The position numbers and the translations under genes were made by a program. A model generated the notes under the pieces. That model ran no database searches. It saw nothing but the letters and a program-made list of their open reading frames with translations, and had not been told where the DNA came from. From Oscillospiraceae bacterium (GTDB lineage: Bacteria; Bacillota_A; Clostridia; Oscillospirales; Oscillospiraceae), in NCBI GenBank assembly GCA_902795095.1, contig CADBKB010000004.1, positions 1 to 32,369 of the forward strand: a stretch of DNA of 32,369 nt, written 5' to 3'. This document shows positions 1 through 7,908 of the stretch, piece by piece; position 1 is the first letter of the stretch, and the number at the start of each line of letters is the position of its first letter.

Positions 1-1865
1 ACCTCGTCATCGTCGGTGTAGTGCTGCGTGAGGCGGAGGCCCGCAGGGCCGTCGGCGATGGGGAGATTCGGGATCAATCGGGTACTGTAATAGACGCCGG
101 TGGTGCTGCCGGCACTGCCGCGGACCTGGTTTTCCAGCGCGCCGGGGACGAGGCCGTCGGATGAAGCGTTGCCGCAGACCACATTGCACAGCTCCTCCGG
201 GGACAGATCCGCCACAAACTCGGTCATGGAGATCCGGCCGGTGGCGACGTCGCGCAGGGTGTACTGCCCTGCCGCCAGGCCCGAAGGCCGGGTGAGGGTC
301 TGGATGGACTCGGTGCCCTCCGAAGCGTCGAAGACCGTCAGCGACGGAACGCCGGACGATGCAGTGGGGGTGGTGGTTCTGGTGCCGACGGCCTTGGTGT
401 AGGTACTGCCGGGGTAGACATAGGAGACGATCTTTTCATCGTCATAGATAGATGCGTTGTTCTGCTTCTGCACGGGATATATGGCGATGTGCACGGCGCC
501 GTTGATCTCGGCCTGCTCGCCGGGATAGGTGATGGGCGTGGCGCCCAGATTGCTGAGGACGGACATGGGCACGTCCTGGGTCATCTGGTTGCTGAGCTGC
601 TCGGTGACGCAGGCAGTATCCAGGGACAGCACCGCGGCGACGGAGGTGCTGCGGGAGCTGTTGCCCACGCGGATGACATAGTTGCCCTTTTCCAGGATAT
701 AGGCCGCCTGCGCCGTGCTGTAGGAGGACATTTCGGAGATCGGGAAGGTCAGCACCATGCTCTGGCTCTCGCCGGGGGCGAGCTCGCGGGTCTTGCCGTA
801 GGCCGCCAGCTCCTGGTAGGGCTTCTCCAGGGTGCCGGACGGGGCGGAGAAATAGACCTGCACCACTTCCCTGCCGCTGCAAGTGCCGATATTCTTTACC
901 GTCACGTTCACCGCGACGCTTTCATCGCGGACGTAGGCGCGGTCGGTTTGGAGCTCGAACTGGGTGTAGGACATGCCGAAGCCGAAGGGATAGGCCACCT
1001 CCTTGCCGAAGGTGTCGAAGTAGCGATAGCCCACATAGATGTCTTCCTTGTAGTACTCGCGGCCGGTGTCGCCGTCGTTGTTCGCGAACTCCGCGGAGCT
1101 GGGATAGTCGCTGTAGTTGATGGCCCAGGTGTCGGTCAGCTTGCCGGAGGGGTTCACCGTGCCGTTCAGCACGGAAACGAGAGCGTCGCCGGCGCGCATG
1201 CCGGGATAGCCCATCAGCACCAAAGCGTCCAGGCCCGGAATATCCTTGTAAAACTTGGTGTCCATCACGCCGCCGACGTTGAGCACGACGATGGTCTTGT
1301 CGAACGCCGCAGAAATTTTTTCAATATTGGCTCGCTCGTTGTCGGTCAGATCATAACTGCTCATGCCGTTGTTCAGAGGACGGTCAGAGCCCTCGCCGCC
1401 GGTGCGTCCGATCACGTAGACCGCGTAGTCGCTGCCGGCGGATTTGGCGGCGGTGATATAGTCGCCGATGTCGGCGATATCATCACGCAGCGTCGATCCC
1501 TGGCACCCGGCGTCTTCACCCGCTTGGTCGAGGACCGATTTGGTGGTGATCGTGTAGCCGGCATTCTCGAAGCCCTGCTCTACACTCACAATGTCTCTGG
1601 AGTTGACGGCGCCGGAGCCGTTGACGCCCCGCACAGTCAAGCGGGCGGCGGGACCGAACAGGGCGATCTTGCCGCTCTTTGCGATGGGCAGCACGCCGTT
1701 GTTCTCCATCAGCACCATGCCCTGGGTCGCGGCTTCATAGGTAAAATCCGCGTTCTCCTTCTCGCGCTGGCTGACCTCCGGCGAGGTGGTCGCCGCGAAG
1801 GTGCAGGTGCTGAGCGTCAGGACCATCGCAAGTACCGTGGCGATGATTCGTTTCATTCTCTTCAT
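1..1865 (-). CDS. Exported glycoside hydrolase family 3 enzyme, domain-swapped (partial, cut at left edge)
   Basis: Likely a secreted beta-glucosidase or related beta-glycosidase that releases sugars outside the cell. About 621 codons are present and the gene continues past position 1. A basic N-terminus (MKRMKR) and hydrophobic stretch to about residue 24 form a signal peptide, probably cleaved near TFA-AT. The order of domains is unusual: the GH3 C-terminal alpha/beta sandwich comes first (GMVLMENNGVLP, then GRTGGEGSDR, then LVLMGYPGMRAGDAL), followed by a fibronectin-III-like segment (GFGMSYTQFEL to about residue 400). Only then does the start of the (beta/alpha)8 catalytic domain appear (LSPEELCNVVCG, then IADGPAGLRLTQ) just before the edge. 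The catalytic Asp lies beyond the window. Start chosen at ATG 1865 because AAAGGAG lies 7 nt upstream. Such reversed GH3 enzymes are known from Ruminococcus albus and Butyrivibrio. The substrate cannot be read from sequence. Confidence 0.88.
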   Translation of the reverse strand, partial: MKRMKRIIATVLAMVLTLSTCTFAATTSPEVSQREKENADFTYEAATQGMVLMENNGVLPIAKSGKIALFGPAARLTVRGVNGSGAVNSRDIVSVEQGFENAGYTITTKSVLDQAGEDAGCQGSTLRDDIADIGDYITAAKSAGSDYAVYVIGRTGGEGSDRPLNNGMSSYDLTDNERANIEKISAAFDKTIVVLNVGGVMDTKFYKDIPGLDALVLMGYPGMRAGDALVSVLNGTVNPSGKLTDTWAINYSDYPSSAEFANNDGDTGREYYKEDIYVGYRYFDTFGKEVAYPFGFGMSYTQFELQTDRAYVRDESVAVNVTVKNIGTCSGREVVQVYFSAPSGTLEKPYQELAAYGKTRELAPGESQSMVLTFPISEMSSYSTAQAAYILEKGNYVIRVGNSSRSTSVAAVLSLDTACVTEQLSNQMTQDVPMSVLSNLGATPITYPGEQAEINGAVHIAIYPVQKQNNASIYDDEKIVSYVYPGSTYTKAVGTRTTTPTASSGVPSLTVFDASEGTESIQTLTRPSGLAAGQYTLRDVATGRISMTEFVADLSPEELCNVVCGNASSDGLVPGALENQVRGSAGSTTGVYYSTRLIPNLPIADGPAGLRLTQHYTDDDE

Positions 1866-1972
1866 GTTCTTTCTCCTTTCTCGTGGGGCTCTACTGAACA
1901 CGGCACACCCGCGCAGCAGGCGCTGCGTTGTCAGACTGTCGCTTCTGACGCTGCGTTTTTCCGTATAGTAAA

Positions 1973-2001
1973 AATATAGCACAAATCATACTCCAATGGA
2001 A
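1973..2001 (-). promoter_or_regulatory. Weak candidate promoter for the GH3 gene
   Basis: On the minus strand TTCCAT (-35) and TATATT (-10) are separated by 17 bp, about 110 nt upstream of the GH3 start. The gene sits downstream of a terminator, so a promoter is expected between 1866 and 2083. The -35 match is poor. The rest of this 253-bp gap between genes shows nothing else besides that terminator. Confidence 0.35.
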
Positions 2002-2083
2002 GCATTTGAACTGTTTTTTCCAAATATTGTCGGTCAAAATTTGCGTTTTGTGGCAGGGGAACGGCGTCATCCCTGTGTCTTCG

Positions 2084-2114
2084 AAAAAAACAAGCCCCGC
2101 CGAGGCGGGGCTTG
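2084..2114 (-). terminator. Intrinsic terminator ending the sugar operon
   Basis: A GC-rich stem (CAAGCCCCGC pairing with GCGGGGCTTG, loop CGAG) is followed on the minus strand by seven T residues. It starts 4 nt past the stop codon of the AEC transporter gene and should end the transcript that begins upstream of the sugar-binding protein. Confidence 0.93.
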
Positions 2115-2118
2115 CAGG

Positions 2119-3030
2119 TCAATGATAGATCGCAGTGAGGACCGCAAAGAGCACCAGGCTCAGCAGGGTCAGCACGGACAGGGCGGACGATACGTTCGCC
2201 CGTTCGTCGCCCGCGTCGGCAAACACCGGCAGCACGTAGGGCGGCGGCAGGATCATGAGCATGAGCAGCGCGTCGGTGCTCATCGCGCCGCCCAGGAGCA
2301 GGCGGTTGATGAGCAGGGCCAGGCCCAGGATGATCGCCATGACGCCCACGCGGAGGGCGACGATCTTGGCCGTCTTGGCCCAGCGGATCTCCCCGGGAAC
2401 CAGGTCATAGCCGATGGACAGCAGGATGATCGCGCTGGTGGGCGCCGCCACAAAGGAGGCGATGGAGGTCAGGATCCCGCTGACGCCGGAGGGTGTCAGG
2501 GCCCGGAACGCGCCGGTGGCGCCCAGGAGCAGGCCCGCGCAGATGGCCCAGATGGTCGGAGAGACCAGGGCCTCGCGCAGCGCGCCGCGCCAGTCGCCGC
2601 TGCCGGAGAGCATGATCCTGTACATCGTGAACACGAACAGCACCTGGCCCAGGTCCACGATGGCGAACCGGGACACCTCCCCCGCGCCAAAGAGCAGCGT
2701 GAACAGGGCGTAGCCCAGCATGCCCGCCTCGAAGCCAGTGGCCATGAAGGGCGAGAGGCGACCGGGGATTTTTAACAGATTGCACCCGATCCGGCCCAGG
2801 TAAAACGCCAGAACGCACAGGGCGAAGATGAAAAGGGGGATGGCGATGGATTTTGCCGAATATTCCGCCGTGGCGAAGGCCGAAAACAGCACCGCGGGCA
2901 GGGTGATATTCACCGCCACGGACTTGAGGGCCTTGACCCCTTCTGGCGAAAGCAGCCGGGTTGCCCGGCAGAGCATGCCGAGTCCCAGGGTCAGGAACAC
3001 CGGCAGCGCGGTCTCAAGCACGTGGATCAT
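2119..3030 (-). CDS. AEC-family (auxin efflux carrier / malate permease type) membrane transporter
   Basis: A 303-residue integral membrane protein of the AEC family (PF03547), secondary carriers for organic anions and other small solutes. About ten hydrophobic segments are arranged as two five-helix halves, beginning with LPVFLTLGLGMLCRATRLLS, with the typical helix-break LNVTLP-like motif seen here as NITLPAVLFSAF and a C-terminal half containing ILPPPYVLPVFAD. Length is normal for the family. Its start lies 3 nt beyond the galM stop codon, so it is translated as the last cistron of the sugar operon, and a terminator follows directly. In this place it could export a fermentation product or move a sugar acid, but family membership does not define the substrate. 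Sure of the family, unsure of the role. Confidence 0.85.
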   Translation of the reverse strand: MIHVLETALPVFLTLGLGMLCRATRLLSPEGVKALKSVAVNITLPAVLFSAFATAEYSAKSIAIPLFIFALCVLAFYLGRIGCNLLKIPGRLSPFMATGFEAGMLGYALFTLLFGAGEVSRFAIVDLGQVLFVFTMYRIMLSGSGDWRGALREALVSPTIWAICAGLLLGATGAFRALTPSGVSGILTSIASFVAAPTSAIILLSIGYDLVPGEIRWAKTAKIVALRVGVMAIILGLALLINRLLLGGAMSTDALLMLMILPPPYVLPVFADAGDERANVSSALSVLTLLSLVLFAVLTAIYH

Positions 3031-3033
3031 GAC

Positions 3034-4062
3034 TCAGCGAAGGGTAAAGGCGTAGGTCGTGCGGGAGGCATAGTGGCCGCCCGCCGGCAGGAAGGCGCTG
3101 GGGAAGCTCGGCTGGTTGACCGCGTCGGGATGGATCTGGGTCTCCAGGCACAGGCCGTAACGCGGGGCCAGAGGCGCGCCCAGCTTGCCCACCTTGGCGG
3201 TGATGAAGTTGCCGCTGTAGAACTGCATGGCGGGGGCGGTGGTTTCCACTGTCATAGCGATGCCGGTGCGGGGGCACCAGAGCTCGGCGGCTTTCTTCCA
3301 CGGCGCGTCGGAGTCCAGCACGAAGTTGTGGTCGAAGCCGCCCACCAGCTTCATCTGCTCCATGTCCGCGCCGATGTCGTCGCCCACGACCTTGCCCGCG
3401 GTGAAGTCCAGGGGCGTGCCGGCCACGGGGGCGATCTCGCCGGTGGGGATGGACTCGGCATCCACGGGGGTGAAGCTGGAGGCGTAGATCTTGAGCTCGT
3501 GGTCGAGCATATCTCCCTCGCCCGCCAGGTTGTAGTAGGCGTGGTTGGTCAGGCTCACGGCGGTGGCCTTGTCGGTGTCGGCGGCATAGTCGAAGGCCAG
3601 GACATTGTCATCGGACAGGGTGACGGTGATGGCCACCTTCACGTTGCCGGGGAAGCCCTCCTCGCCGTCGGGGGACAGGCGGGTGAAGCGCAGGCCGTTT
3701 TCGACCTCCTCCACCTCGAAGAAGCGGCGGTCGAAGCCCTGGGTGCCGCCGTGGAGCTGGTTTTTGCCCTCGGAGGGGACCAGATCGTACTTCACGCCGT
3801 CCAGGGTGAAGGAGGATTTGCCGATGCGGTTGCAAACACGGCCGATGCAGGCGCCGAAGAAGCCGCCGTTCTGCTCATATTCCAGGGCGGTGTCATAGCC
3901 CAGGATCACGTCCACGAGCTTGCCGTCGCGGCCGGGCATCAGCAGGGACTGCAGGGTGACGCCGTAATCCAGGATCACAGCCTGGCTGCCGGACGCGTTG
4001 GTGATGCGGTAAGCAGTGACGGCGCGGCCGTCGGACAGGGCGCCGAATGCGAATTTATCCAT
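3034..4062 (-). CDS. galM: Aldose 1-epimerase (mutarotase)
   Basis: Interconverts the alpha and beta anomers of aldoses in the cytoplasm, supplying the anomer used by the next enzyme. The protein has 342 residues, the usual length, and one beta-sandwich galactose-mutarotase domain. Expected catalytic and substrate-binding residues are visible: His104 in NQLHGGTQGFDRRFF, His174 in LTNHAYYNL, Asp244 in GGFDHNFVLD and Glu307 in LCLETQIHPD. The start ATG has AAAGGAG 5 nt upstream. It is the seventh gene of the sugar operon, between the isomerase and the AEC transporter, so it most likely works on the sugar imported by this operon rather than only on galactose. A palindromic repeat separates it from the isomerase gene. 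Confidence 0.93.
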   Translation of the reverse strand: MDKFAFGALSDGRAVTAYRITNASGSQAVILDYGVTLQSLLMPGRDGKLVDVILGYDTALEYEQNGGFFGACIGRVCNRIGKSSFTLDGVKYDLVPSEGKNQLHGGTQGFDRRFFEVEEVENGLRFTRLSPDGEEGFPGNVKVAITVTLSDDNVLAFDYAADTDKATAVSLTNHAYYNLAGEGDMLDHELKIYASSFTPVDAESIPTGEIAPVAGTPLDFTAGKVVGDDIGADMEQMKLVGGFDHNFVLDSDAPWKKAAELWCPRTGIAMTVETTAPAMQFYSGNFITAKVGKLGAPLAPRYGLCLETQIHPDAVNQPSFPSAFLPAGGHYASRTTYAFTLR

Positions 4063-4083
4063 GGTTTCTCCTTTCCTAAAAAA

Positions 4084-4138
4084 GTCATTCTGAGGGAAGC
4101 AAAGGATCCGCAGATTCTTCGCTGCCGCTCAGAATGAC
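4084..4138 (-). repeat. Palindromic interspersed repeat between isomerase and galM genes
   Basis: Perfect 11-bp arms GTCATTCTGAG (4084-4094) and CTCAGAATGAC (4128-4138) enclose 33 bp that include GGATCC and GATTCTTCGCTGC. Transcribed within the operon it would fold as a long hairpin. There is no T-run after it, so it is not an intrinsic terminator. Only one copy is seen in this window. Strand is given as that of the transcript. Confidence 0.8.
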
Positions 4139-4171
4139 ACGAAGCTAAAAGTGATTCAGTTGGCGCTGCAA

Positions 4172-5665
4172 TCAGGCAAAGGGATTCTCGCTCTTATAGT
4201 ACACGCCCTTGGGCTGGTTGAAGCTGATGGTGCCGATGCCGAGATACTTGAAGACCTCGTACAGGGCCTTGCCGGCATGGCCGAAGGCCACGGCGCCGTG
4301 ATGGGGATAGCCGCCCTCGATCAGCACATGGCGATAGAAGCGGTTCATCTCGGGGATGGCGAACACGCCGATGCCGCCGAAGGACTGGGTGGCCACGGGC
4401 AGGACCTCGCCCTGGGCGATGTAGGCCTGCAGAACGCTGTCCTTGTTGCCCTGGAGGCGGTAGAAGGTGATGTCGCCGGGGGCGATGTCGCCTTCGAGGG
4501 TGCCGCGGGTGATGTCGGGCTCGCCGCCGCCCTCAAGGCCGCGGTTCATGATGAGCTGATACTTCATGGTACCGCAGCTCAGACGGCACATCGGAGTATT
4601 GCCGCAGTGGAAGCCCATGAAGGTTTCATTGTGGCGATAGCCGAACTTGCCCTCGATGCTCTCGGCATACATGTCGGCGGGCACGGAGTTGTTGATGTCG
4701 AGCAGGGTGACGGACTCGCCGGTGACGCAGGTGCCGATGTACTCGCTCAGAGCGCCGTAGATATCGACCTCGCAGGCGACGGGGATGCCGTAGATGCCGG
4801 TCAGGCGGCTGTTGACATAGCAGGGAACGAAGCCGAACTCGGTCTGGAAGGCGGGCCAGCACTTGTTGGCCATGGCCACATACTTGGCGGTGCCCTTGTT
4901 GGCCTCGATCCAGTCGAGCAGGGTCAGCTCATACTGGGCCAGTCTGGGCAGGATGCCGGGCATCTTGTTGCCTTCGCCCAGCTCTTCTTCCATCTCCTTG
5001 ATCTTGGCGGGGATGCGCGGATCGTTGTCATGCTCTCTGTAAGCCTTCAGAAGATCCAGCTCGGAGTTCTCCTGGACGTTGATGCCCAGCTTGAAGATGG
5101 GCGCCACGGGGGCGTTGCAGGCCAGGAAGTCGAACGGACGGGGGCCGAAGGTGATGATCTTGAGATCCTGCAGGCCCAGGATCGCACGGGCGATGGGCTC
5201 GAAGGCGATGATCTCATTGGCGCAGTACTCGGCGTCGCCCACGGGATACTCGGGGATGTAGGCCTTGATGCCGTTGAGCTTCAGGTTGTAGGAGGCGTTC
5301 AGCATGCCGCAGTAGGCGTCGCCGCGATCGGTGGACAGCACGCCGACGTTCTCCTCGGCGGCGGCGATGTACATCACGGGGCCGCCGAACTTCTTGGCGA
5401 TCAGGGTCTCGGGGCCCTCGGGGCCGAAGTTGCCGAGGAAGACGACCAGGGCGTTGATGCCGGAGGCCTTGATTTCCTCATAGGCTTCGTTCACGTTGGC
5501 GTCGATGCCGCCCTCGATGATGGTCTGACACTCATAGATGTCAAAGTTCTTCTCCTTCAGCTTTGCAACGATGGCCTTGCGGCGCTTCTCGGACAGGGTG
5601 ATGGGGAAGCAGTCGCGGGACACAGCCAGAATGCCGAGCTTCACATTGGGAATATTAGCAAACAT
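4172..5665 (-). CDS. L-fucose/L-arabinose isomerase family protein (aldose-ketose isomerase)
   Basis: A 497-residue cytoplasmic enzyme of the COG2407 type, metal-dependent aldose-ketose isomerases related to FucI and AraA. The three-domain layout is visible: an N-terminal Rossmann-like part (VKLGILAVSRDCFP, later FLGNFGPEGPE), a middle part with ITFGPRPFDF, and a C-terminal active-site part. By analogy with FucI the metal ligands are probably Glu299 in ACEVDIYGAL, Asp323 in TLLDINNS and a His in GGYPHHGAV (455 or 456). A GTG nine bases upstream lies directly against AAGGAG, so ATG 5665, with 8-nt spacing, is the better start. It lies downstream of the xylulokinase and DUF4867 genes, and no xylA is present, so it probably makes the ketose for XylB. 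The substrate (xylose, arabinose, lyxose, fucose or another) is not determined by sequence. Confidence 0.88.
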   Translation of the reverse strand: MFANIPNVKLGILAVSRDCFPITLSEKRRKAIVAKLKEKNFDIYECQTIIEGGIDANVNEAYEEIKASGINALVVFLGNFGPEGPETLIAKKFGGPVMYIAAAEENVGVLSTDRGDAYCGMLNASYNLKLNGIKAYIPEYPVGDAEYCANEIIAFEPIARAILGLQDLKIITFGPRPFDFLACNAPVAPIFKLGINVQENSELDLLKAYREHDNDPRIPAKIKEMEEELGEGNKMPGILPRLAQYELTLLDWIEANKGTAKYVAMANKCWPAFQTEFGFVPCYVNSRLTGIYGIPVACEVDIYGALSEYIGTCVTGESVTLLDINNSVPADMYAESIEGKFGYRHNETFMGFHCGNTPMCRLSCGTMKYQLIMNRGLEGGGEPDITRGTLEGDIAPGDITFYRLQGNKDSVLQAYIAQGEVLPVATQSFGGIGVFAIPEMNRFYRHVLIEGGYPHHGAVAFGHAGKALYEVFKYLGIGTISFNQPKGVYYKSENPFA

Positions 5666-5711
5666 TTTCTTCACTCCTTGTTTGAATTGCGATAAATAAA
5701 GGGATTCCCTT

Positions 5712-6341
5712 TTATTTTGCCAGATCGATATTGACGCCCTTCAGGCCCACATAGGCGCCGTCGGCGGCCTCCGCGGACTCCGCATGGGCCAGCAGCCACT
5801 TGTTGCGGGCCCAGAGGGTCTTGTCCTCAGCATTGAGGGCCTTGATTTCAGGGGCGGCCTCATTGGTGCCGCGGGGCAGGGCCACCAGCACCCGGAAGCC
5901 CATGCCGGGCTTGGCGGAGCAGGGGGCATAGTGTAGGCTGGTCGCATAGACCTCGATCATAACGCCCTTGGGGCAGGCAAAGGCCTGCACATCGGCGGTG
6001 TCGAGCACGCCGTCCACGATTTTTTCCTGCTTGGCCAGCAGGAGGATGAAGTCCTCGGTGCCCAGGTTGATCTCGCTGTCGCGGTGGTACTCCAGGCAGT
6101 TGAGCTTCGTGTTGTGGCCGTTGCACCAGCCAAGCTGAATGGGCATACCGCCATAGACATGATCGCGCATCTGCTCAAACACGCTCAGACATTCCAGAGC
6201 AGGCTCGGAGGGCACATAACCCACGCCCTCGGGCAGAGGGGTGCTCTCATTCAGGGCCTTCATGATGGATTCGTTGTCAATGCCGGTAATGATCTTGCCG
6301 TAAGGGGCAAATTCAGGATCGAATACACTGTATACCTTCAT
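5712..6341 (-). CDS. DUF4867 family protein, probable sugar-binding cupin-like enzyme of unknown activity
   Basis: A 209-residue soluble protein that I recognise as DUF4867, whose function is not known to me. It has no signal peptide or membrane segment. A cluster CLEYHRDSEINLG (His86, Glu90) followed some 45 residues later by GVMIEVYATSLHYAPC (Glu130, His137) looks like the two metal-binding motifs of a cupin fold; that is my inference. A first ATG overlaps the xylB stop codon but has no ribosome site; the ATG at 6341 has GGAGG 5 nt upstream and is preferred. The position between a kinase and an isomerase gene suggests a sugar isomerase, epimerase or mutarotase acting on the same substrate. 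Another possibility is a regulatory or chaperone-like partner of the isomerase. Confidence 0.82.
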   Translation of the reverse strand: MKVYSVFDPEFAPYGKIITGIDNESIMKALNESTPLPEGVGYVPSEPALECLSVFEQMRDHVYGGMPIQLGWCNGHNTKLNCLEYHRDSEINLGTEDFILLLAKQEKIVDGVLDTADVQAFACPKGVMIEVYATSLHYAPCSAKPGMGFRVLVALPRGTNEAAPEIKALNAEDKTLWARNKWLLAHAESAEAADGAYVGLKGVNIDLAK

Positions 6342-6352
6342 TTTTTCCTCCA

Positions 6353-7825
6353 TTACAGCTTCGGGAAAATCGCCTTGAGCGCGGGATACAGCGCCTTGTA
6401 GTTCTCATAGCGCTCGTTGTACAGGGCCACGATCTCGGGATCCGGGGCGTACTTGGTGCCGCCGCGGGGCATGGCTGCGCAGGCGGCCAGCACATCGGAG
6501 TACTCGCCGGCGGCCACCATGGCCAGGATCGCGGCGCCATAGCCGGCGCCTTCCTCAGATTCGGGGACAAAGAGCTCCATATTGAGGATATTGGCAAACA
6601 TCTGACGCCAGATGGGGCTCTTGGCGCCGCCGCCGCACAGGTTGGAGGCCTTGATATCCAGGCCCAGGGACCGGACGATCTCCACGCTGTCGCGGATGGC
6701 GAAGGCCACGCCCTCCATGACCGCCTGGGTCATGTCGGCGCGGGTGGTATCCAGGCTCATGCCGGCAAAGACGCCGCGGGCGGCGGGGTCATTGTGGGGG
6801 GAGCGCTCGCCCATCAGATAGGGCAGATAGAAGACATGGTTCTTGCCCAGCTTCTCGCGGGTGATATCCTTCTGCTCTTCCTCGTTGGACTCGCTCTTCA
6901 GCACATCCCCGCGCCACCAGGTGTAGGCGGAGGCAGCGGCCAGGATGCAGCCCATCAGATGCCAGGTGCCGTCGGCATGAGCGAAGGCATGGAGGTTACC
7001 CTCGGGCGGGAGCTTGAATTCGCGGCTGGGGATGAAGATGGTACCGGAGGTGCCGATGGAGATATTGCAGCTGCCTTCGCCGGCAGTGCCGGTGCCGACG
7101 GCGGCGGCAGCATTGTCGCCGGCGCCCGCGGCCACCACGGTGGAGGCGGGGATGCCCAGAAGGGCAGCAACGGCGGGCTTCACGGTTCCGACACGTTCAT
7201 AGCTCTCGAAGAGCTGAGGAAGCTGCTCCTCGCGCACGCCGCAGTAATCCATCAGCGGCTTGGACCAGCAGCGGTTTGCCACATCCAGCAGCAGCATACC
7301 GGAGGCGTCGGAATAGTCGCAGGAATGGACGCCGGTCAGGCGGTAAGCAAGATAATCCTTGGGGAGCATGATCCTGCGGATCTTCGCAAAGAGCTCCGGC
7401 TCATTCTCGCGCATCCAAAGCAGCTTCGGGGCGGTGAAGCCGGCAAAGGCCAGATTGCCCGTCAGCGCCAGCAGGCGCTCCTTGCCGAAGTCATTGTTGA
7501 GCGCATCGGTCTGCTTGCCGGTGCGGCCGTCATTCCAGAGGATGGCGGGGCGGATCACCTGGTCGTTCTCGTCCAGGGCTACCAGACCGTGCATCTGGCC
7601 GCCGAAGCTCAGACCGGCGACCTGGGTGGCGTCGACGTCCTCGAGCAGCTTGGGTACACAAACACAAAGAGCAGACCACCACTCCTCGGGATCCTGCTCA
7701 GACCAACCGGGCTGCGGCATCATAAGGGGATAGGACTGCGACGTGCTGCGCAGCACCGTTCCCTCGCCGTCAACCAAAAGGACCTTCATGGAAGAAGTGC
7801 CCAGATCAACACCGATATAAAGCAC
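6353..7825 (-). CDS. xylB: Xylulokinase (FGGY carbohydrate kinase)
   Basis: Phosphorylates D-xylulose with ATP to give D-xylulose 5-phosphate for the pentose phosphate pathway. The 490 residues cover the two actin-like FGGY domains. Key sites are the N-terminal phosphate loop GVDLGTSS with Asp7, the GQMHG motif at 76-80 typical of xylulokinases, and the catalytic base Asp237 in AGAGDNAAAAVGTG. The C-terminal FGGY signature region includes LCGGGAKSPIWRQMFAN. The start codon is GTG at 7825, supported by AAGGAGG 7 nt upstream. It follows the transporter genes and precedes the DUF4867 and isomerase genes. A kinase for a close relative of xylulose (for example ribulose) cannot be excluded, but the QMHG motif favours xylulose. 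Confidence 0.92.
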   Translation of the reverse strand: MLYIGVDLGTSSMKVLLVDGEGTVLRSTSQSYPLMMPQPGWSEQDPEEWWSALCVCVPKLLEDVDATQVAGLSFGGQMHGLVALDENDQVIRPAILWNDGRTGKQTDALNNDFGKERLLALTGNLAFAGFTAPKLLWMRENEPELFAKIRRIMLPKDYLAYRLTGVHSCDYSDASGMLLLDVANRCWSKPLMDYCGVREEQLPQLFESYERVGTVKPAVAALLGIPASTVVAAGAGDNAAAAVGTGTAGEGSCNISIGTSGTIFIPSREFKLPPEGNLHAFAHADGTWHLMGCILAAASAYTWWRGDVLKSESNEEEQKDITREKLGKNHVFYLPYLMGERSPHNDPAARGVFAGMSLDTTRADMTQAVMEGVAFAIRDSVEIVRSLGLDIKASNLCGGGAKSPIWRQMFANILNMELFVPESEEGAGYGAAILAMVAAGEYSDVLAACAAMPRGGTKYAPDPEIVALYNERYENYKALYPALKAIFPKL

Positions 7826-7845
7826 GAAAAAGCCTCCTTTTTAGT

Positions 7846-7885
7846 ATTCTGCCTCCGCCGGGACTGTGCCCATTGGAGGCAGAAT
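7846..7885 (-). promoter_or_regulatory. Intercistronic stem-loop between permease and xylB genes
   Basis: Perfect 11-bp arms ATTCTGCCTCC and GGAGGCAGAAT surround an 18-nt loop. No T-run follows, so it is not a classical terminator. In the transcript the 5' arm contains GCCUCC, which could alternatively pair with the GGAGGC of the xylB ribosome-binding site just downstream. A role in mRNA stability or in tuning xylB translation is inference. Confidence 0.75.
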
Positions 7886-7908
7886 GAAATTACCTTATGA
7901 GATTGCGA

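Noticed and set aside
4172..7825. Sulfoquinovose (sulfo-sugar) degradation locus
   Set aside because: FucI-family isomerases do occur in sulfoglycolysis, but no transaldolase, sulfo-sugar aldolase or sulfolactaldehyde enzyme is present, and a xylulokinase is.
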